Shown piece after piece: positions 34,158 to 46,500 of a stretch of 64,000 bases of DNA. The stretch is from Nematostella vectensis (lineage: Eukaryota; Cnidaria; Anthozoa; Actiniaria; Edwardsiidae). The stretch is taken from positions 14,695,453 through 14,759,452 of the forward strand of contig NC_064044.1 of assembly GCF_932526225.1 (NCBI RefSeq), written 5' to 3'. Within the stretch, counting starts at the first letter, position 1, and each line of letters begins with the position of its first letter. The notes below the pieces were generated by a model, which was given only the letters and a program-made list of their open reading frames with translations, made no database searches and had not been told where the DNA came from. Both the position numbers and the translations under genes were made by a program.

Positions 34158-37100
34158 TTATTTTTTCAAACTTCCCTCAAGTTCTTTCCAGGGGTCTTCC
34201 ACCATTGAGTGTTTGTAATAAGCCTCAGCTCCTTGGCTTGCCTGGATAAGAACAAAAAATCTATGAAGGGGTGCAATCATGGTTACCCTTGAAGAACTCC
34301 AATCACTCCACCATTTCACACTCCTCCCACACAAAAAAATTCCTCACGGACAACCCAGTATAATCAAAATCCCATTTTAAACCAATTAATACCTAGAGAA
34401 CTGAAAACAGTAGTTCATTTAGACTGTAACATTCAAATGCCATTATTTATCCCTGCTAACAGGTCTCTCCAAACAGAGAATGGGCCTTTCTAAGCAGGGC
34501 ACCTTTTCTTTGCTGGCCCTGTTAGTATCATCTTTTCAAATGGAAAATTAATTTAATCACTGTAATTTGCATGATGGAAGCGCTTTCCTGATTTGTGATT
34601 TGTAATCAAGTTATTCCAGAAATGTATAGCATTTCAAATGTACTGGCCATACAAGGAAACATATTGCCAATGCAAGCCCGTAGCTAAACTTTTGAACTGA
34701 ATTTATTCTTAGCCTGAAGTGGTACTTAATTTCTATTTATTAGAGCAGACCATCTTAACATCATAACATCAGGTTACGTGTAAGGACAGAGCATTCTACT
34801 TTTAAGTAAAGCCCCAATCAAGGAATTAGAGATCTAAGGAAAAGTATATATATATATATTTTTTTTTTTCTTTGGGGGGGGGGGGGGGGGGGTTGCATGT
34901 CCCTAAAACAAAATAGTTTACTGACAAAGCAAAAATTGGAGTCCCAGGCAGCAAAAAATCAGTTTTCTTGGGATGCATGCCCCCAAACCCCTTATAATAT
35001 GTGCATAGAATACATGCCCCCAAACCAGTCATAACATGTACATAGAATACATGCCCCCAAACCCTTCATAACATGTACATAGAATACATGCCCCCAAACC
35101 CCTCATAACATGTGCTCATAACATGTACATAGCATACATGCCCCCAAACCCCTCATAACATGTGCATAGAATACATGCCCCCAAACCCCTCATAACATGT
35201 GCATAGAATACATGCCCCCAAGCCCATCATAACATGTGCATAGAATACATGCCCCCAAACCCCTCATAACATGTGCATAGAATACATGCCCCCAAACCCC
35301 TCATACCATGTGTATAGCAAACATGCCCCCAAACCCATCATAACATGTGCATAGGATACATGCATCATAACCCCTCATAACATGTGTATAGGACACATGC
35401 CCCCAAACCCCTGTATTCTCCCGCCTTAGCTATCTTGGTACTTGTGATACATCCACTGTATTTTCTCAAGAGTTTTTCAAAAGTGAGGTTGACAGCTATG
35501 CAATACAGGGTGGTAAAGGGTACTTTTGCAAAACGAGGTTTGGCCATTTTTCACTGTCGAGAAAAGTGAAATTGTCCATTTTGATGTCTGAGAAATGTGA
35601 GTTAACAATTTAAAAGGCCAAACATGATCCATATCCCTCTTTACTACCCTGTGCAATAGGAGACACTTGTCCCTAGTTCAAAATTATACCCCCAATCCCC
35701 TTTTTTCTCTGATTTCTAGGTTCATTTTCTCGAATATCTTCCATTTCTTAAGTTTTTAGGTGTCTGAATTTAAATCTTCGCTCCTCCTCAGGGTATTTAA
35801 TGAACACTCCATGAATATTCATTTGGACTTCCAGACTTTTTTAGGACCTTGATAACGTCAGTCACTGCACATTTTTAAGCAAGATATCTTAGGGGGGTGG
35901 GGTGGGGTAAACTGTTGGCCAACACGGAGATATGTCAAGGATCTTTCTTCTCCCAATTTGTACAAACAAACATAGTCAACGATTCTCTTTAAAAAAACAC
36001 ATCTCATAGGGTTTCCTGTGGAACAAGCCGCCATCTTGGAAACAAAATCTCCCGTCCCCTTCCCCGATGCGCAATTAGTAGTCTATGCGTTGCCTTTCCA
36101 GTTTCGATTTGGAAACCAGGATTTGGGCTACCTTGGCAGTCAGCGATACAAAGCGGCCATAATTTTTTCACCCTTCCCGTGTTTACGATAATATTGAACT
36201 ATTTGGTAAGTATGACGACTTATGATCTGATGTTTTATGGGGTTTGCTTATCATGGCTTTCAATGTTTGTCATTTCATGATAAAAGAACTCAGATAATCA
36301 AACTAGCCCCTCACCTACATCAGGGCAAATAGAAAGGTATTCAAACAGCCCAAATCCCATTGCCTGACGATTGTATTGTAAGGCTTTGTTTATAAATGCA
36401 ACTGAACGAAATAACTTTATAAAGGGAAGACAAACCAACCAAATACCTAAAATGACGGGTAAATAATAAGCATTCAGTAGATCTCTGTGCTATTTGGTGA
36501 GACTTGTGTATAAAAGGAAATGTAAAATTAATCCAAATAATCTCATTTCTCTGCCCCGCTTCTCAGCCCTTCTACTATCAGACATAAAATTGAGTTTTTT
36601 ATTCGATACTGAGTTTGCAGTATTTTATATTTTGAGTCTATTTTTCCACAGCAATGTCACAGTCCAGAACTACTATGATTGCAAATCATGCCCAAGAAAT
36701 AAAAAAGTGATTGCTACATTGTTTTAAACCAAGGCAAACACAGCCACGGAGGAGACACAGAGATTCTTTAGAAATCAGTGGGCTCCAGTGAATACTGCAG
36801 TGTACTTACATGCAGAAGCTATTGTTAGGGAGAAGCAGGAGATCATAAATTCTGTATAGTTGACTATATGTTACACGAGCAGTAATCATTTCAGTAGCTA
36901 TTATCATGGCCACCACTTAGACCCAAATAGCTTACTAGGTATTTCTAGGCAAGCAGCTCGGGGTGGGCACACGGGTTGTGCCCCTCTCACTCAATCACCA
37001 AAAAGCAGTCTTTTTTTAAATATACTACTTTCTTTAATATCTATGACTGTACATCCCCTCCACAGCTAATCAGATTGTTTGTTATGGTTATCAGACTTCA

Positions 37101-37654
37101 CCTTTTCTTTTCTAGACATACAATGCTCTAAATTAAATGAGTTGTTTTGTTTAATAAAATAAGACTACAACCAGTGATCAGCCAAGACAGTGGCAGCAAA
37201 GAAAATGGGGTCTTGCATAAATCTGGCTTATGGAAATGTGCGAACTGCCCCACACAAATCTAAAAGAATATAGATTTAACCCTTGCAATTGAATGACCGA
37301 CCAATCTATGAGCTCGAGCACTTCCCTTCTCCACGAGAACTTCTAGTCTTCATTCTCATAAACAAATACTAAGTAACTACTAGAAAGACTTCAACATTGT
37401 AGTGTATGCCTTACGTTAAATCTGTCCCCTCTTCCTCGCCCCCTGTGGCTGTATGGCGGTCTTCCCCAACCGTGAGACGGCGCAGGTTGACGGTAACTTA
37501 GACCAATTTGAAATCGCGGTGGACCGAACGCCCCGAAGCCACCTCTTTGAAAGCCTGGCTGAAATCGAGGGGAACCCTGGGGAAATCTAGGCCTTGTAAA
37601 CGGAGGTGGCGGAAGCGTGTCGGGAGGGAAACGTTCGCGAGGAAAACGAGACAT
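34158..37654 (-). CDS. MPLKIP: MPLKIP/TTDN1-like protein, two exons
   Basis: Exon 1 (37654-37415, 80 codons) encodes a Pro/Arg/Gly/Phe-rich region starting MSRFPRERFPPDTLPPPP and ending in RGRGRGDRFN. Exon 2 (34241-34158) encodes AEAYYKHSMVEDPWKELEG and a Lys-Lys end before TAA. Both borders are phase 0 with a gtaagg donor and a ttcttatccag acceptor. The product is 107 residues. The C-terminal YYKHSMVEDPWKEL matches the conserved YFKPSMLEDPW core of human MPLKIP (TTDN1), the PLK1-interacting nuclear protein mutated in non-photosensitive trichothiodystrophy. That protein also has a Pro/Gly/Arg-rich N-terminus. Function is inferred from the family. The 3.2-kb intron contains a 37-bp minisatellite. 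Confidence 0.8.
34975..35410. repeat. 37-bp minisatellite, about 11 copies
   Basis: The unit atgcccccaaacccctcata, acatgtgcatagaatac is tandemly repeated with minor variants (cccatcat, tgtatagc). It lies in the intron of the MPLKIP-like gene. It is preceded by an (AT)n, poly-T and poly-G patch at 34843-34893. Confidence 0.93.
36020..36211 (+). promoter_or_regulatory. Possible promoter and non-coding first exon
   Basis: A locally GC-richer segment contains a YY1-type site aagccgccatcttggaaac near 36027. About 160 bp later a strong donor match ttg-gtaagtatg lies at about 36205-36213. This looks like a transcription start with a short first exon on the + strand, inside the intron of the - strand MPLKIP-like gene. 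No long ORF starts here. Confidence 0.3.
36728..36859 (+). CDS. Unidentified open segment, possible exon
   Basis: A 43-codon open stretch reads TATEETQRFFRNQWAPVN, then TAVYLHAEAIVREKQEI, ending in TAG at 36857-36859. Its composition is protein-like (alternating charged and hydrophobic residues). A plausible acceptor (caaacacag) lies near its start. I do not recognise the family, find no start codon in frame, and cannot link it to other exons. It could be the last exon of a nested + strand gene, a pseudogene fragment, or chance. Confidence 0.25.
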   Translation, partial: TKANTATEETQRFFRNQWAPVNTAVYLHAEAIVREKQEIINSV

Positions 37655-37976
37655 ATTCTTGCGTAGAAATCACTACCTGCCCTGACTTTCACGTAAAGAC
37701 ATCTAATACTTGGTGCATTCTCTGTCAGCCATCTTGTTTTCAGGAGGCTTGGCCGCTCAGGGTAATTCGGTTTATTTCCGTGGTACTATCGTGAGGCATT
37801 CGGAGAATTTGAGAAAAAAAAAAGCGCATTGCATAAATGCAGATTCGGAAGCCGGCTATCAGAATGCTGACTGGATTTTTATTTTGTTTTTTCTTATATT
37901 TTCGTTTTATTCTTATATATTCGTTTATCTCTTTTCTACCCAAGTTTCCGATGCACGGCCGAAGTAAAAATCCAAT
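37655..37976. promoter_or_regulatory. Bidirectional promoter region
   Basis: Only 322 bp separate the ATG of the MPLKIP-like gene (-) from the first ATG of the coiled-coil gene (+). The segment contains cagccatcttg (YY1-like) near 37727. The + strand start itself overlaps tatggcg (atatggcgatac), a motif often seen at TATA-less starts. The divergent arrangement suggests a shared promoter. Confidence 0.5.
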
Positions 37977-40864
37977 ATGGCGATACTCAAAGCTCAGATG
38001 TCTCTACGACGGACATGCAGTAGTATGAAGCGCACGTAAGTATTTCCACGTAGACTTTATTCTATCCACATTGTGTTTTTCCACGCAATATCATTCTTTG
38101 GTTGATAGAATTCGGAGCCTCTGAGCTTACAAGTGGTAACTATCCCGCAGCATTAGAAAAAAACGCAAGGGTTTTATTCCTTCTACCCGCTAGAGCCTTT
38201 TCCGCATTTAGCAAATTCCCCATACATGATTTTTTGGGGAAGATTGAGTGAATAACTGCTCATCACACGTTATTTAGTTTGGCGCGCGTTCTTTTCAAAA
38301 GATGCTACTCGTTGTTGTTTCTAGTGCATTCCATGACCGGTAAAAACTCTGCTTACTGATTGGCTTAATTTAAAATAATGAAGCTTTGCGCGCGCGCTGT
38401 TATTCGAAGCAAAGCTGTTACCATAGCTGTACCTATATCACGTGAACTTCCTGCATGGGTCCACGTGATCTCTCCTGTTTTATTGGTCGATGCCAAAAAT
38501 GTCACGTTGCGCGCGCACCAGGCTATAAAAGGCGAGCAGCGCGCGACAAGCTCATACACAACAATCACTCGCCCATTCAACACGTACTGCTCGTGACAAA
38601 AAGAAATTCACTCAAAGCTACTATAAAATGGGAGGACTGTTGTGTTCATTCAGTGATCGCAGCTACAACCCGAAAATTACCAAAAGGTATATACGCGCAT
38701 ATAAACACAGATGTTGATCTCTCACTGGCGCGGGATGAATAAATTGCCACGGTCTTGAAAGCGTGTTGAAAGAAAATATACTAAATAAAACTGCTACAAC
38801 TAAATCGAAATAGTTCAACGTCTCCGAGTAAAATAAAAAGAGAAACAATCGGAGGATAATTTGGTCAATTAGAAGCCGGCTTTTTACTGGTAAAGAAGAC
38901 GGAAAAGAGAGCGGTGTTGTAATGCCTGGTGCACACTAGTGACATAACGACATAACGACATAGGCGCGCTTTCTTATGTTCAAGTGTGAAATTTTCGACA
39001 TAAGCCCGGTATAACGATATAGACATAACGACATAAAAGAGAAAAAAAAGGTCGTTTTTCTTTTATGTCATTATGTCCATGTTGTTATGTCGGGCTTAAC
39101 ATACAAACATAAGAGTGCGCGCTTATGTTGTTATGTCATTATTATGTGACTACTGTGCACCAGGCATAAGTGTCTTACGTTCCCCTTTTCCTTCTCCGCT
39201 TACTCCCTTGTTAAAACAAAGTTAGCCCAAGCTTTAATGAATTGGCAGTACAGTGCAATGCAATGTTACCGTAATATCAATAGGGTAAAATAGGAAGCTT
39301 GGGCTAGCTGTGTTAAAAACAGGCCTTTGATGTGCGTTGTTCTGTCGTGCCAGCATCAAGCTCCGTAGAGAGTTGTGCCGCCTCACGAACCACTATCTTG
39401 AGCAGGAGGACTTGTTCATTGATTTGTGGTGAGTTTAGATTAAACATTGTCCTTTTTATCTTCAATCGTTCACGTGGCCCTTGTTTTCCTTACCCTTCCT
39501 GTGAGTACAAGGCCCGGTAATGTCACGTGCTCTCCCCACCTTCCTGTTTGAACGGAGTGTTATGCATAAACCGACATCGAGGGGGGGTGGGGGGCATATT
39601 CATGAAGGGGAGGTGGGGTCTTTGAGGTCGGCAGCGCCTCAAAATATCACGCCTTCAAATAGGATAAAAGCATTGACATTTTGCTTATAAGAATCTTTGC
39701 ATAGAAGGAGACGGGGTTTTATGGAAGAAAAAGTGTGCGCTGTGGATTTCGCGTGCCAGATACCTCCAAAATGTCCCAGAAAGTATATACCCACTCCCCC
39801 ATTTATTCATGAAGATATTTGACCCCACCCCACCTCCACCACCAAAACAATTGAATATTGAAGTCATCACTTTTGTCGCCTCTGATTAGATACCTCAAGT
39901 TTGTAGAAATTTGTTTTCTTTGTTTTTCACTTGGCTGGCTGCAGAGAGTTCGTTGTTATTTTAAATAGGCCACAGGTAGCCCAATGGAAACGCAGCCAAA
40001 GAGGCCTGAAATCAGGGGAAACTACACATGGACTTGTTCTGAAACTAATAACTTTGTATTATTTTTCCTTAGCGTAAAGATCGAGAAAAAAGAAAACGAA
40101 ATCAGGAAGAAAAAGCTGCGCAAATTGAGGCATGAGCGAAACAAGAAACGTGCGGCCAACCGCGCCAAACAGCAAGAAATCCTTGCGCGGCGACACGAGA
40201 AGCTAATGAAAGTCATGTGAGTAGCGATAATTCATAGACTGCTTTACTTGTGTTGAATGCTAAAAAACGAGACAACGTTTATAGCAAATAACGCACAAGG
40301 ATTTATTATTCCTTAATACTTACCCGCTTCGCTACTCAAAAAAACATTGTTGAGGACGCATACATGTAATGATATAGCAAAAACGTGTATTAGAATGTTT
40401 CTTCGATGTTTTGACCCCGTTTGTCCGAGTTTCTGTTTTTAAAAGGACCCAGCATTCTTTGTGTGCTTATTGGCTAAACCTACCACCCCCCCTCATCTCT
40501 CCTGTGCTCTGCCGAACTAACAGCACCTTATCACGTGACTTTCTGCAGTGAAAAAGGCATCCGGGTCAACGAGCTCGAGGCGCAGCGCGCCAAACTGGCG
40601 GAGAGACTGGACAAGATGTGGTCTCTCGTCTACGAGATCGACCCGACGGAGATGCAGCGTGACTGGAAAGAGAGCTTACGGCGCACGCGCTCTGAGAGTG
40701 ATATCAACAAGGCCGTGCCCAGTTTCCCTCTTGTGCAGCCAAGCAACGAGCCAGCGATATGGCTAACAGCGGACACCGGGGCACAAGAGATGGAGCTGGA
40801 CACGAACATCGTGAGCTCACCGAGCATCGAGCGACTGATGAGACTTAACCTGATGAACATGTGA
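37977..40864 (+). CDS. Small coiled-coil protein with two alternative first exons
   Basis: I do not recognise the family. The common exons are 39354-39428, 40073-40216 and 40549-40864 (stop TGA 40862-40864). Two candidate first exons splice in the same phase: 1a at 37977-38035 (MAILKAQMSLRRTCSSMKR) and 1b at 38628-38686 (MGGLLCSFSDRSYNPKITK). Each is exactly 59 nt of coding sequence. Either gives 197 residues. Exon 1b starts MGGLLCS, a match to the N-myristoylation consensus with a nearby Cys that could be palmitoylated; 1a lacks this. The body is helical and charged: LRRELCRLTNHYLEQEDLF, a Lys/Arg-rich stretch (KKENEIRKKKLRKLRHERNKK), then a heptad-like ELEAQRAKLAERLDKMWSLV. The tail carries RRTRSESD, a possible phosphosite. 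AATAAA occurs at about 40965 and 41072. Confidence 0.7.
38437..38560 (+). promoter_or_regulatory. TATA promoter for alternative exon 1b
   Basis: Two CACGTG E-boxes (38439-38444 and 38462-38467), an inverted CCAAT box (attgg, 38482-38486) and a TATA box (tataaaa, 38524-38530) are arranged as in a core promoter. An initiator-like ctcatac lies about 25 bp after the TATA box, and the exon 1b ATG follows at 38628. The surrounding sequence is rich in GCGC. Confidence 0.65.
38923..39166. mobile_element. MITE with terminal inverted repeats and TAA target duplication
   Basis: A 244-bp element has ends TGCCTGGTGCACA and its complement TGTGCACCAGGCA. They extend imperfectly inward through tagtgacataacgacataa-like repeats of the motif acataacg/ttatgtc. 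It is flanked by TAA on both sides (38920-38922 and 39167-39169). A 3-bp TWA duplication is typical of PIF/Harbinger elements; the assignment beyond that is inference. It lies in the intron between exon 1b and exon 2 of the coiled-coil gene. Confidence 0.85.
39575..39850. mobile_element. Inverted-repeat element, MITE-like
   Basis: The left block gtggggggcatattcatgaa, ggggaggtggggtc is mirrored by the right block atttattcatgaagatattt, gaccccaccccacctcc. A gtatatacccactccccc segment lies inside. No coding capacity or target duplication was defined. It lies in the intron before the exon at 40073. Confidence 0.5.
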
Positions 40865-41154
40865 ATAACACGTGGGCTATCACGTGATAAACTAGAGGAA
40901 CATGTGATTAACACGTGTGACATGACAAAAGATAATTCAAATAATAGTATAGTAATAGGAATAGAATAAAGATGTTTTTTGTGTGTTTTTATGTATTGTG
41001 ATTGTTTTGTAATGTCTATTGTGTGTCTCTGTATGTGTAATATTCGCTTATAGTACATGTAATATTTCTGTAAATAAATTGTTTGTTACAAATGTGTGTT
41101 TGAAATCTCAATTTGTTGCAAACTGCAATGTGGAACGCAGCACACGTCGCACGA

Positions 41155-41445
41155 ACTATAAAAAAAACTATAAACTATAAAAAAAACTATAAAAAAACTA
41201 TAAATAAACTATAAAAAAAACTATAAATAAACTATAAAAAAAACTATAAATAAACTATAAAAAAACTATAGAAAAAAACTTAAAAAAAAACTATAAAATC
41301 TATAAAAAAAACTATAAAAAAACTAAATAAACTATAAAAAAACTATAAATAAACTATAAAAAACTATGAATAAACTATAAAAAAAACTATAAATAAACAA
41401 TAAAAAACTATTAAAAAACTATAAATAAACTATAAAAAAAACAAT
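41155..41445. repeat. A-rich tandem repeat, actataaaaaa type
   Basis: About 25 copies of an 11-13 bp unit, actataaaaaa or actataaataa, lie about 300 bp beyond the stop of the coiled-coil gene. Confidence 0.93.
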
Positions 41446-41644
41446 CTCTGCTCTAACTCAATTTTCTTTGGCAGAAGGTTTTCATTAATAATAACAAACC
41501 ATTCTTTTTGACAGGATGTATTTACTGTCCTCCGAGAGCTCCCTACGTATGGAATGCATTCGACGTTCTAGTTCGGTTATTTCTCATTCTCAGAACAACC
41601 TAGATTTCCCAGGTGGCTCTAAACTCTCAAAGGACACCCCCCCC

Positions 41645-42020
41645 CCCCCCCCCCACGCGATAATGACCCTAGCCCAAAACTCTTACCATATTGATGGCTA
41701 CATGCAGTATTATGTCCCTAGCCCAAACCCTAACCATATTGATGCTACATGCAGTATTATGATCCTAGCCCAAACCCTAACCATATTGATGGCTACATGC
41801 GATAATGACCCTAACTCTTACCATATTGATGGCTACATGCAGTATAATGACCCTAGCCCTTACCATATTGATGGCTACATGCGATAATGACCCTAACTCT
41901 TACCATATTGATGGCTACATGCAGTATAATGACCCTAGCCCTTACCATATTGATGGCTACATGCAGTATAATGACCCTAGCCCAAACCCTAACCATATTG
42001 ATGGCTACATGCAATAATAT
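41645..42020. repeat. Minisatellite of 37-48 bp units
   Basis: The unit ccatattgatggctacatgc, agtataatgaccctagccc (with or without aaaccctaa) is repeated about nine times after a poly-C run. Open frames through it are by-products of the repeat. Confidence 0.9.
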
Positions 42021-43567
42021 GCTTTATCGAGTAGCAAATTGGCAAAAACGAAATTAGTGTTCTGTGTGCTTGAATATAAAATTACAAGTTTATCGAGACG
42101 TGGGTTTTTTTGTACGTCGCTATTTGACATCGAAGAAAAGAAGAGGACCGGTAAATACAATGTTCAATATGATGTTGTAAAGCGCACAGGCGAAAGGTTT
42201 TAGCTAAAACTTTATTTAAAACCGCTGGAAAATCCCCAGCGTGATTCATAATTCAAGTATATATTTGCTACGCCTGGAACCCAATTCGGCGTTTAAAACC
42301 AACGCCGTTTTTTGCCGGTTCAGCTACATTTGCATTCATTATAATAACTTATGCATTCGATACGGCGCATAGATAATACGGCGTCTATAATCAATCTGAC
42401 TTAAGCCGCACTATGCACCTGGTCCAGGCGTATTATCTCGCAGACCCGTATTTAATTCGACCGGCCGTATAAAATGGTTTAGACGCCGAATTAACCATAT
42501 ATAAAATTGTAAAAATTTAATACGGCTGAATTTAATGCGACGTTTATGCGGCCTTTAAACTTAGGCTGCACAAGAGACCTAACGATCCGGGGGGACTCCG
42601 GATGGGGGGGATCGTCGGCAAAATCGATTTTAACCCTTAAGAGATGGCACTTAAGGCGTGGTCAACAGAAATTTTGACCCCAAAGAGATAGCAAATTGGA
42701 TGTGGTCGAAAGACTTTTTTACCCTTAGAGATAGCAGAATCGGGAAAAAACCTTAAACACCCCCTTAGGAATAGCAATTGGTCGAATTGTAGACCCTAAG
42801 AGATAACAGAATCGGAAAAAAAATTAGCGTTAAATACCACTTTAGGAATAAATAATAATAATTATTATTATTTATTTATAAAGCGCTAAAACTATGTTAA
42901 TATATTCTAAAGCGCTAAACAGAAAACAAATTCTTGCAATAAATATCTAAAGTAAATCGAATTTTAGACCCTAAGGACAGCAATACCAGAAAAATCCAGT
43001 TGGTCGAAATTTGATACCGTAAAAGATTTGACGATCACCCACATCCTGTGAAATCCCCCCCCCCCCCCCCCCCCCCGGGCCCAACGATCTTTACACCTAT
43101 TCGTGCTACTTAGTGTGGCTCTTAAATTAGCCCTCGAAAAAAAGGGACTGAGGAAACATAGCAGAATATTTACAATTGCGGTGTGTGTGGCTATAGGCAA
43201 TATTATACAGCGATTCATCGAATGCGAAATATCTTTCTTGTTTTGTTCGTTTAGTATCTACACCTAACGAGTAAAGTCAGTCATTGGATCATGACTCACA
43301 ATGTTTGAGTGCGCCATACAAATAATAACATTTCAGAAACCTCTGCAAGTAGAGAATAACCCGGCCGCGCCTTCTGGCGCCCAGTCTTTTGAAAATTCAT
43401 TGGCCAGCGGATTGTGTGGAGGTAATCGACTTCTAAGTGATGACCAATACATCACTTTCAAATCGTTCGACTGACGGAATCCAAGACGCAGATTGTCTAT
43501 AGGCAAGCCTTTGCGTGAGTTGAAAGTACATTGATTGAAAAGGGTGGTGGCCATTCGGCGCCTTCTT
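42021..43567. other. Intergenic, low-complexity patches
   Basis: No gene is supported. The segment 42570-43060 has four loosely related blocks around accctaagagatagcagaat. An (aat/att)n palindromic run sits at 42846-42872 next to tttataaagcgctaaa, which resembles the end of an old dispersed element. A poly-C run lies at about 43057-43076. Confidence 0.5.
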
Positions 43568-46500
43568 TTAAAGGGTATCTTTCGCTGAAATCGCTTGGGA
43601 TTGAACTCGCTCATGGTACACAAATGAGATGCTTGGGACGAGGTCGCTCGCTTGATCGGCTTTTACCGCATTGCTCAGCTGACAAACCCCTGAAGTGACG
43701 TCATAGTTGAAGGAGACGCAGCCAGGATAAGCATTACACTGCACTGCGCATGACCACACAGACACGCCGCTGTCCAATGCAGTGATGATGTGGCGAGTGA
43801 GTGCGTGACCGGCGAGGTTTGAGTAGAGTTTGTCGAAATGGTCCGCTGAAACATACGTGGAAGTTTTGTCAGTGTAGCAAGGTATACGTTTTGATACGAC
43901 GGCGGCCTTGAAGACAAAAATCAACATGAAACGAATTTTTTAGTTCAAAGACAAGAGAAATAGACTGTGGTTAACGGCGTTGCTGTGAGCTCTGGTGCCT
44001 ATCAAATTAATGTAGAAGTAACTGCAATCAAACGAATAGGCGATTTGTTCTTAAATATCACGTGACTGGATGGCAAACTCGCGCGCGCTCCTGGTTTTGG
44101 CGGCAAAATGATAACAACAATGGGCAACTCTTTCAGCGCTTACGAATCAGCCAGAAATGTTCATGTCAGAAATAAGGACATACTCTAATTGAAAGATTCT
44201 ATGATTTTGTCCCTCTTTGGCGTGATCGCCGCAACCATTTCTGTGTTTATTTTGGCGTGAGTCTGTAACTCAAAGTCACGTGCTTTCGTGGTTTAAGTTA
44301 CCTATTCATGTATCGAGACTGGGTAAACTTATGTGCAACACCAATATTGTATTCAGGAGGCAACATATATTATGACATCTGGATTCTCAAAGTCACTTCC
44401 TGCAAACACTCACCTTCAATGAATGGATACACCTCTACTTCACACAAAGTCAGCCTCCTGTTGGACCCGGGGATCCAGATATTGACGTACCGACCCTTGA
44501 GTAGGGTGTGGCAGGAGATGGACTTGCTCCCCCCTTGCGGGATGATGTATGATGACCCACAACTAGGGTTGTCGGTACCATTATTCTCCAGGCTATCTCC
44601 GATGCGAATCTCAAAATTGTCGAGCCTGTCGCCACAACAATCGGCCCTGTGCGGTAAAACGACATTGGTAAGAAGGCAAGGTCAGGGGAGGTAAGTTCAG
44701 AGGGAGGTAAGGTCAGGGGGAGGCAAGGTTATTGCGGACAAGACAACACCGGGCAAACAAGATCAGGAAGGCGAGATCGGAGAGACAAGATAGGGAAGAC
44801 GAGATAGGGAAGACAAGATCGAGAAGACAAGATATGGAAGACAAAGTCGATAAGACAAGTTCAGGGGAGACAAAACCGGCAAAAAAAAGGTGAGGAACCT
44901 GAAATGTTTGATAGCTTTTACCTGTTCACAATAAACAGACGTAGAATTACGTAGCTTTTTTGTAAGTCAACCCTCCACCAAGGGTTCGATTGCACTTTTG
45001 TCTCGGTGCACGATAGGTCAGCGAATCTGCCACTTCTGTCGCCATCCACGGCATGTTCGGCAAGGCCATTGCTCGATAAAAAACTTGACTGAACGGCCGG
45101 TTTTCCCAAAGCCACATTCGATGCAAGGCTGCCTGCAAAGTTTATAATAAAAAGATTAAAGTGCCCGTAGCATAAAACTCTTAATTTCCGGGTTTATACC
45201 AATATATCATTAGTTGAGGACTTGAAAACAAACCATACCAAGTTTTATTGAAATACGAGGGGTTTTGCCGGCGTTTAAATGTTAATAACATCGCACTCTC
45301 GAGCGAAAAGTGACCCCACTTTTTGAAAGCGCCAGGCGTTCCTCGTTGGTTCAGGAATCCTGAAGGGCACATTTTCTATTATCTTAGGGCCTTGTTTTAC
45401 CCTCCTCTGTTACCAGAGCAATATCATTATTTTTCAGAGTGGTCAGCGGCACCGTACAGATTGCCACGGTTTTCGTCTTGTCCGTAAAACCGTTTGCAAT
45501 AGTTGATGTTGTATTCCTATACGTAGCCATGAGGCCTCAAGAAATGAATAAGTCCCATCCTGGGCTTGTAGTCTACTTTTTTGCTCGTCTAATTAACTTC
45601 TGGCTGTCTCGTGGACGATCGTTCGTCAATGTGTCTTCTGGCAGCCATCTTGGGATCAGCCACGCTTCCCATGTCCTTGCGCCGTCAAGAATTGTTTACA
45701 GCAGTTCCATCTTAAAGTCCATTGGTAAACATCAGCCCAAGCAACGTCTAACTGCCGAGTTATGGGATAATCTGGACGATTTGGGAATAAGGAAACCATT
45801 TAGATCAAGAAAAGCCAAAAAGTCAAGCAACAACCACCATGGTCACCCTGTGGTATTTCCCACAGGATACCCACCAGGCAGTTCTGTCTCAGTATCACCA
45901 TCACTGTTGCCTTCTCCTACGACAAGACTACACTACCTTAGGCCAGCATCTATACCGTCACTTCTACTGTGCAATGTTCGCTCCGTAGCAAAAATTGACG
46001 AACTGGACTGTGTTGCGAAACTCAACCGCGCTGATGTCTTAAGCGTAACCGAGACATAGCTCTCTGATGATATTCCCGACTCGGCTGTCTCATTGCAAGA
46101 TTACATTTTGTTCCGGAAAGACCGTCCCAATCGCAGAGGCGGAGGGCTTGCCCTCTACATACGGAGTGATATCAAGTGTAAGCGACTTTATGATGTTGAA
46201 CTTGGGAACGACTCTATTCCTGAGACCCTGTGGGTGATCGCAAGACCTACCCGACTCCCTCGCTCTGTGTCCTGTTTGCTGTTCGGCACTATTTACCATC
46301 CATCTGACGCGAACAGCGATGATAACGAGGCTCTTTATCAGCACATCCAAGAGACTATAGACCAATTCTTATCCCAACACCCTGAGTGTTTGATATCCAT
46401 ATCTGGCGATTTCAATCCATCTTCGACCAATTTCTCGAACTCTAAACTGAAACGATTGTGCGGTCTGACGCAAACTGTGAAAGTACTAACCCGGGACACT

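Noticed and set aside
36653-36711. Short exon beginning MSQSRTTMIANHAQEIKK joined to the 36728 open segment
   Set aside because: The implied intron would be under 40 bp with a weak donor, and the frames otherwise do not match.
40630-41058. Reverse-strand 142-codon ORF
   Set aside because: Antisense to the last coiled-coil exon, whose reading frame, phases and stop are consistent on the + strand.
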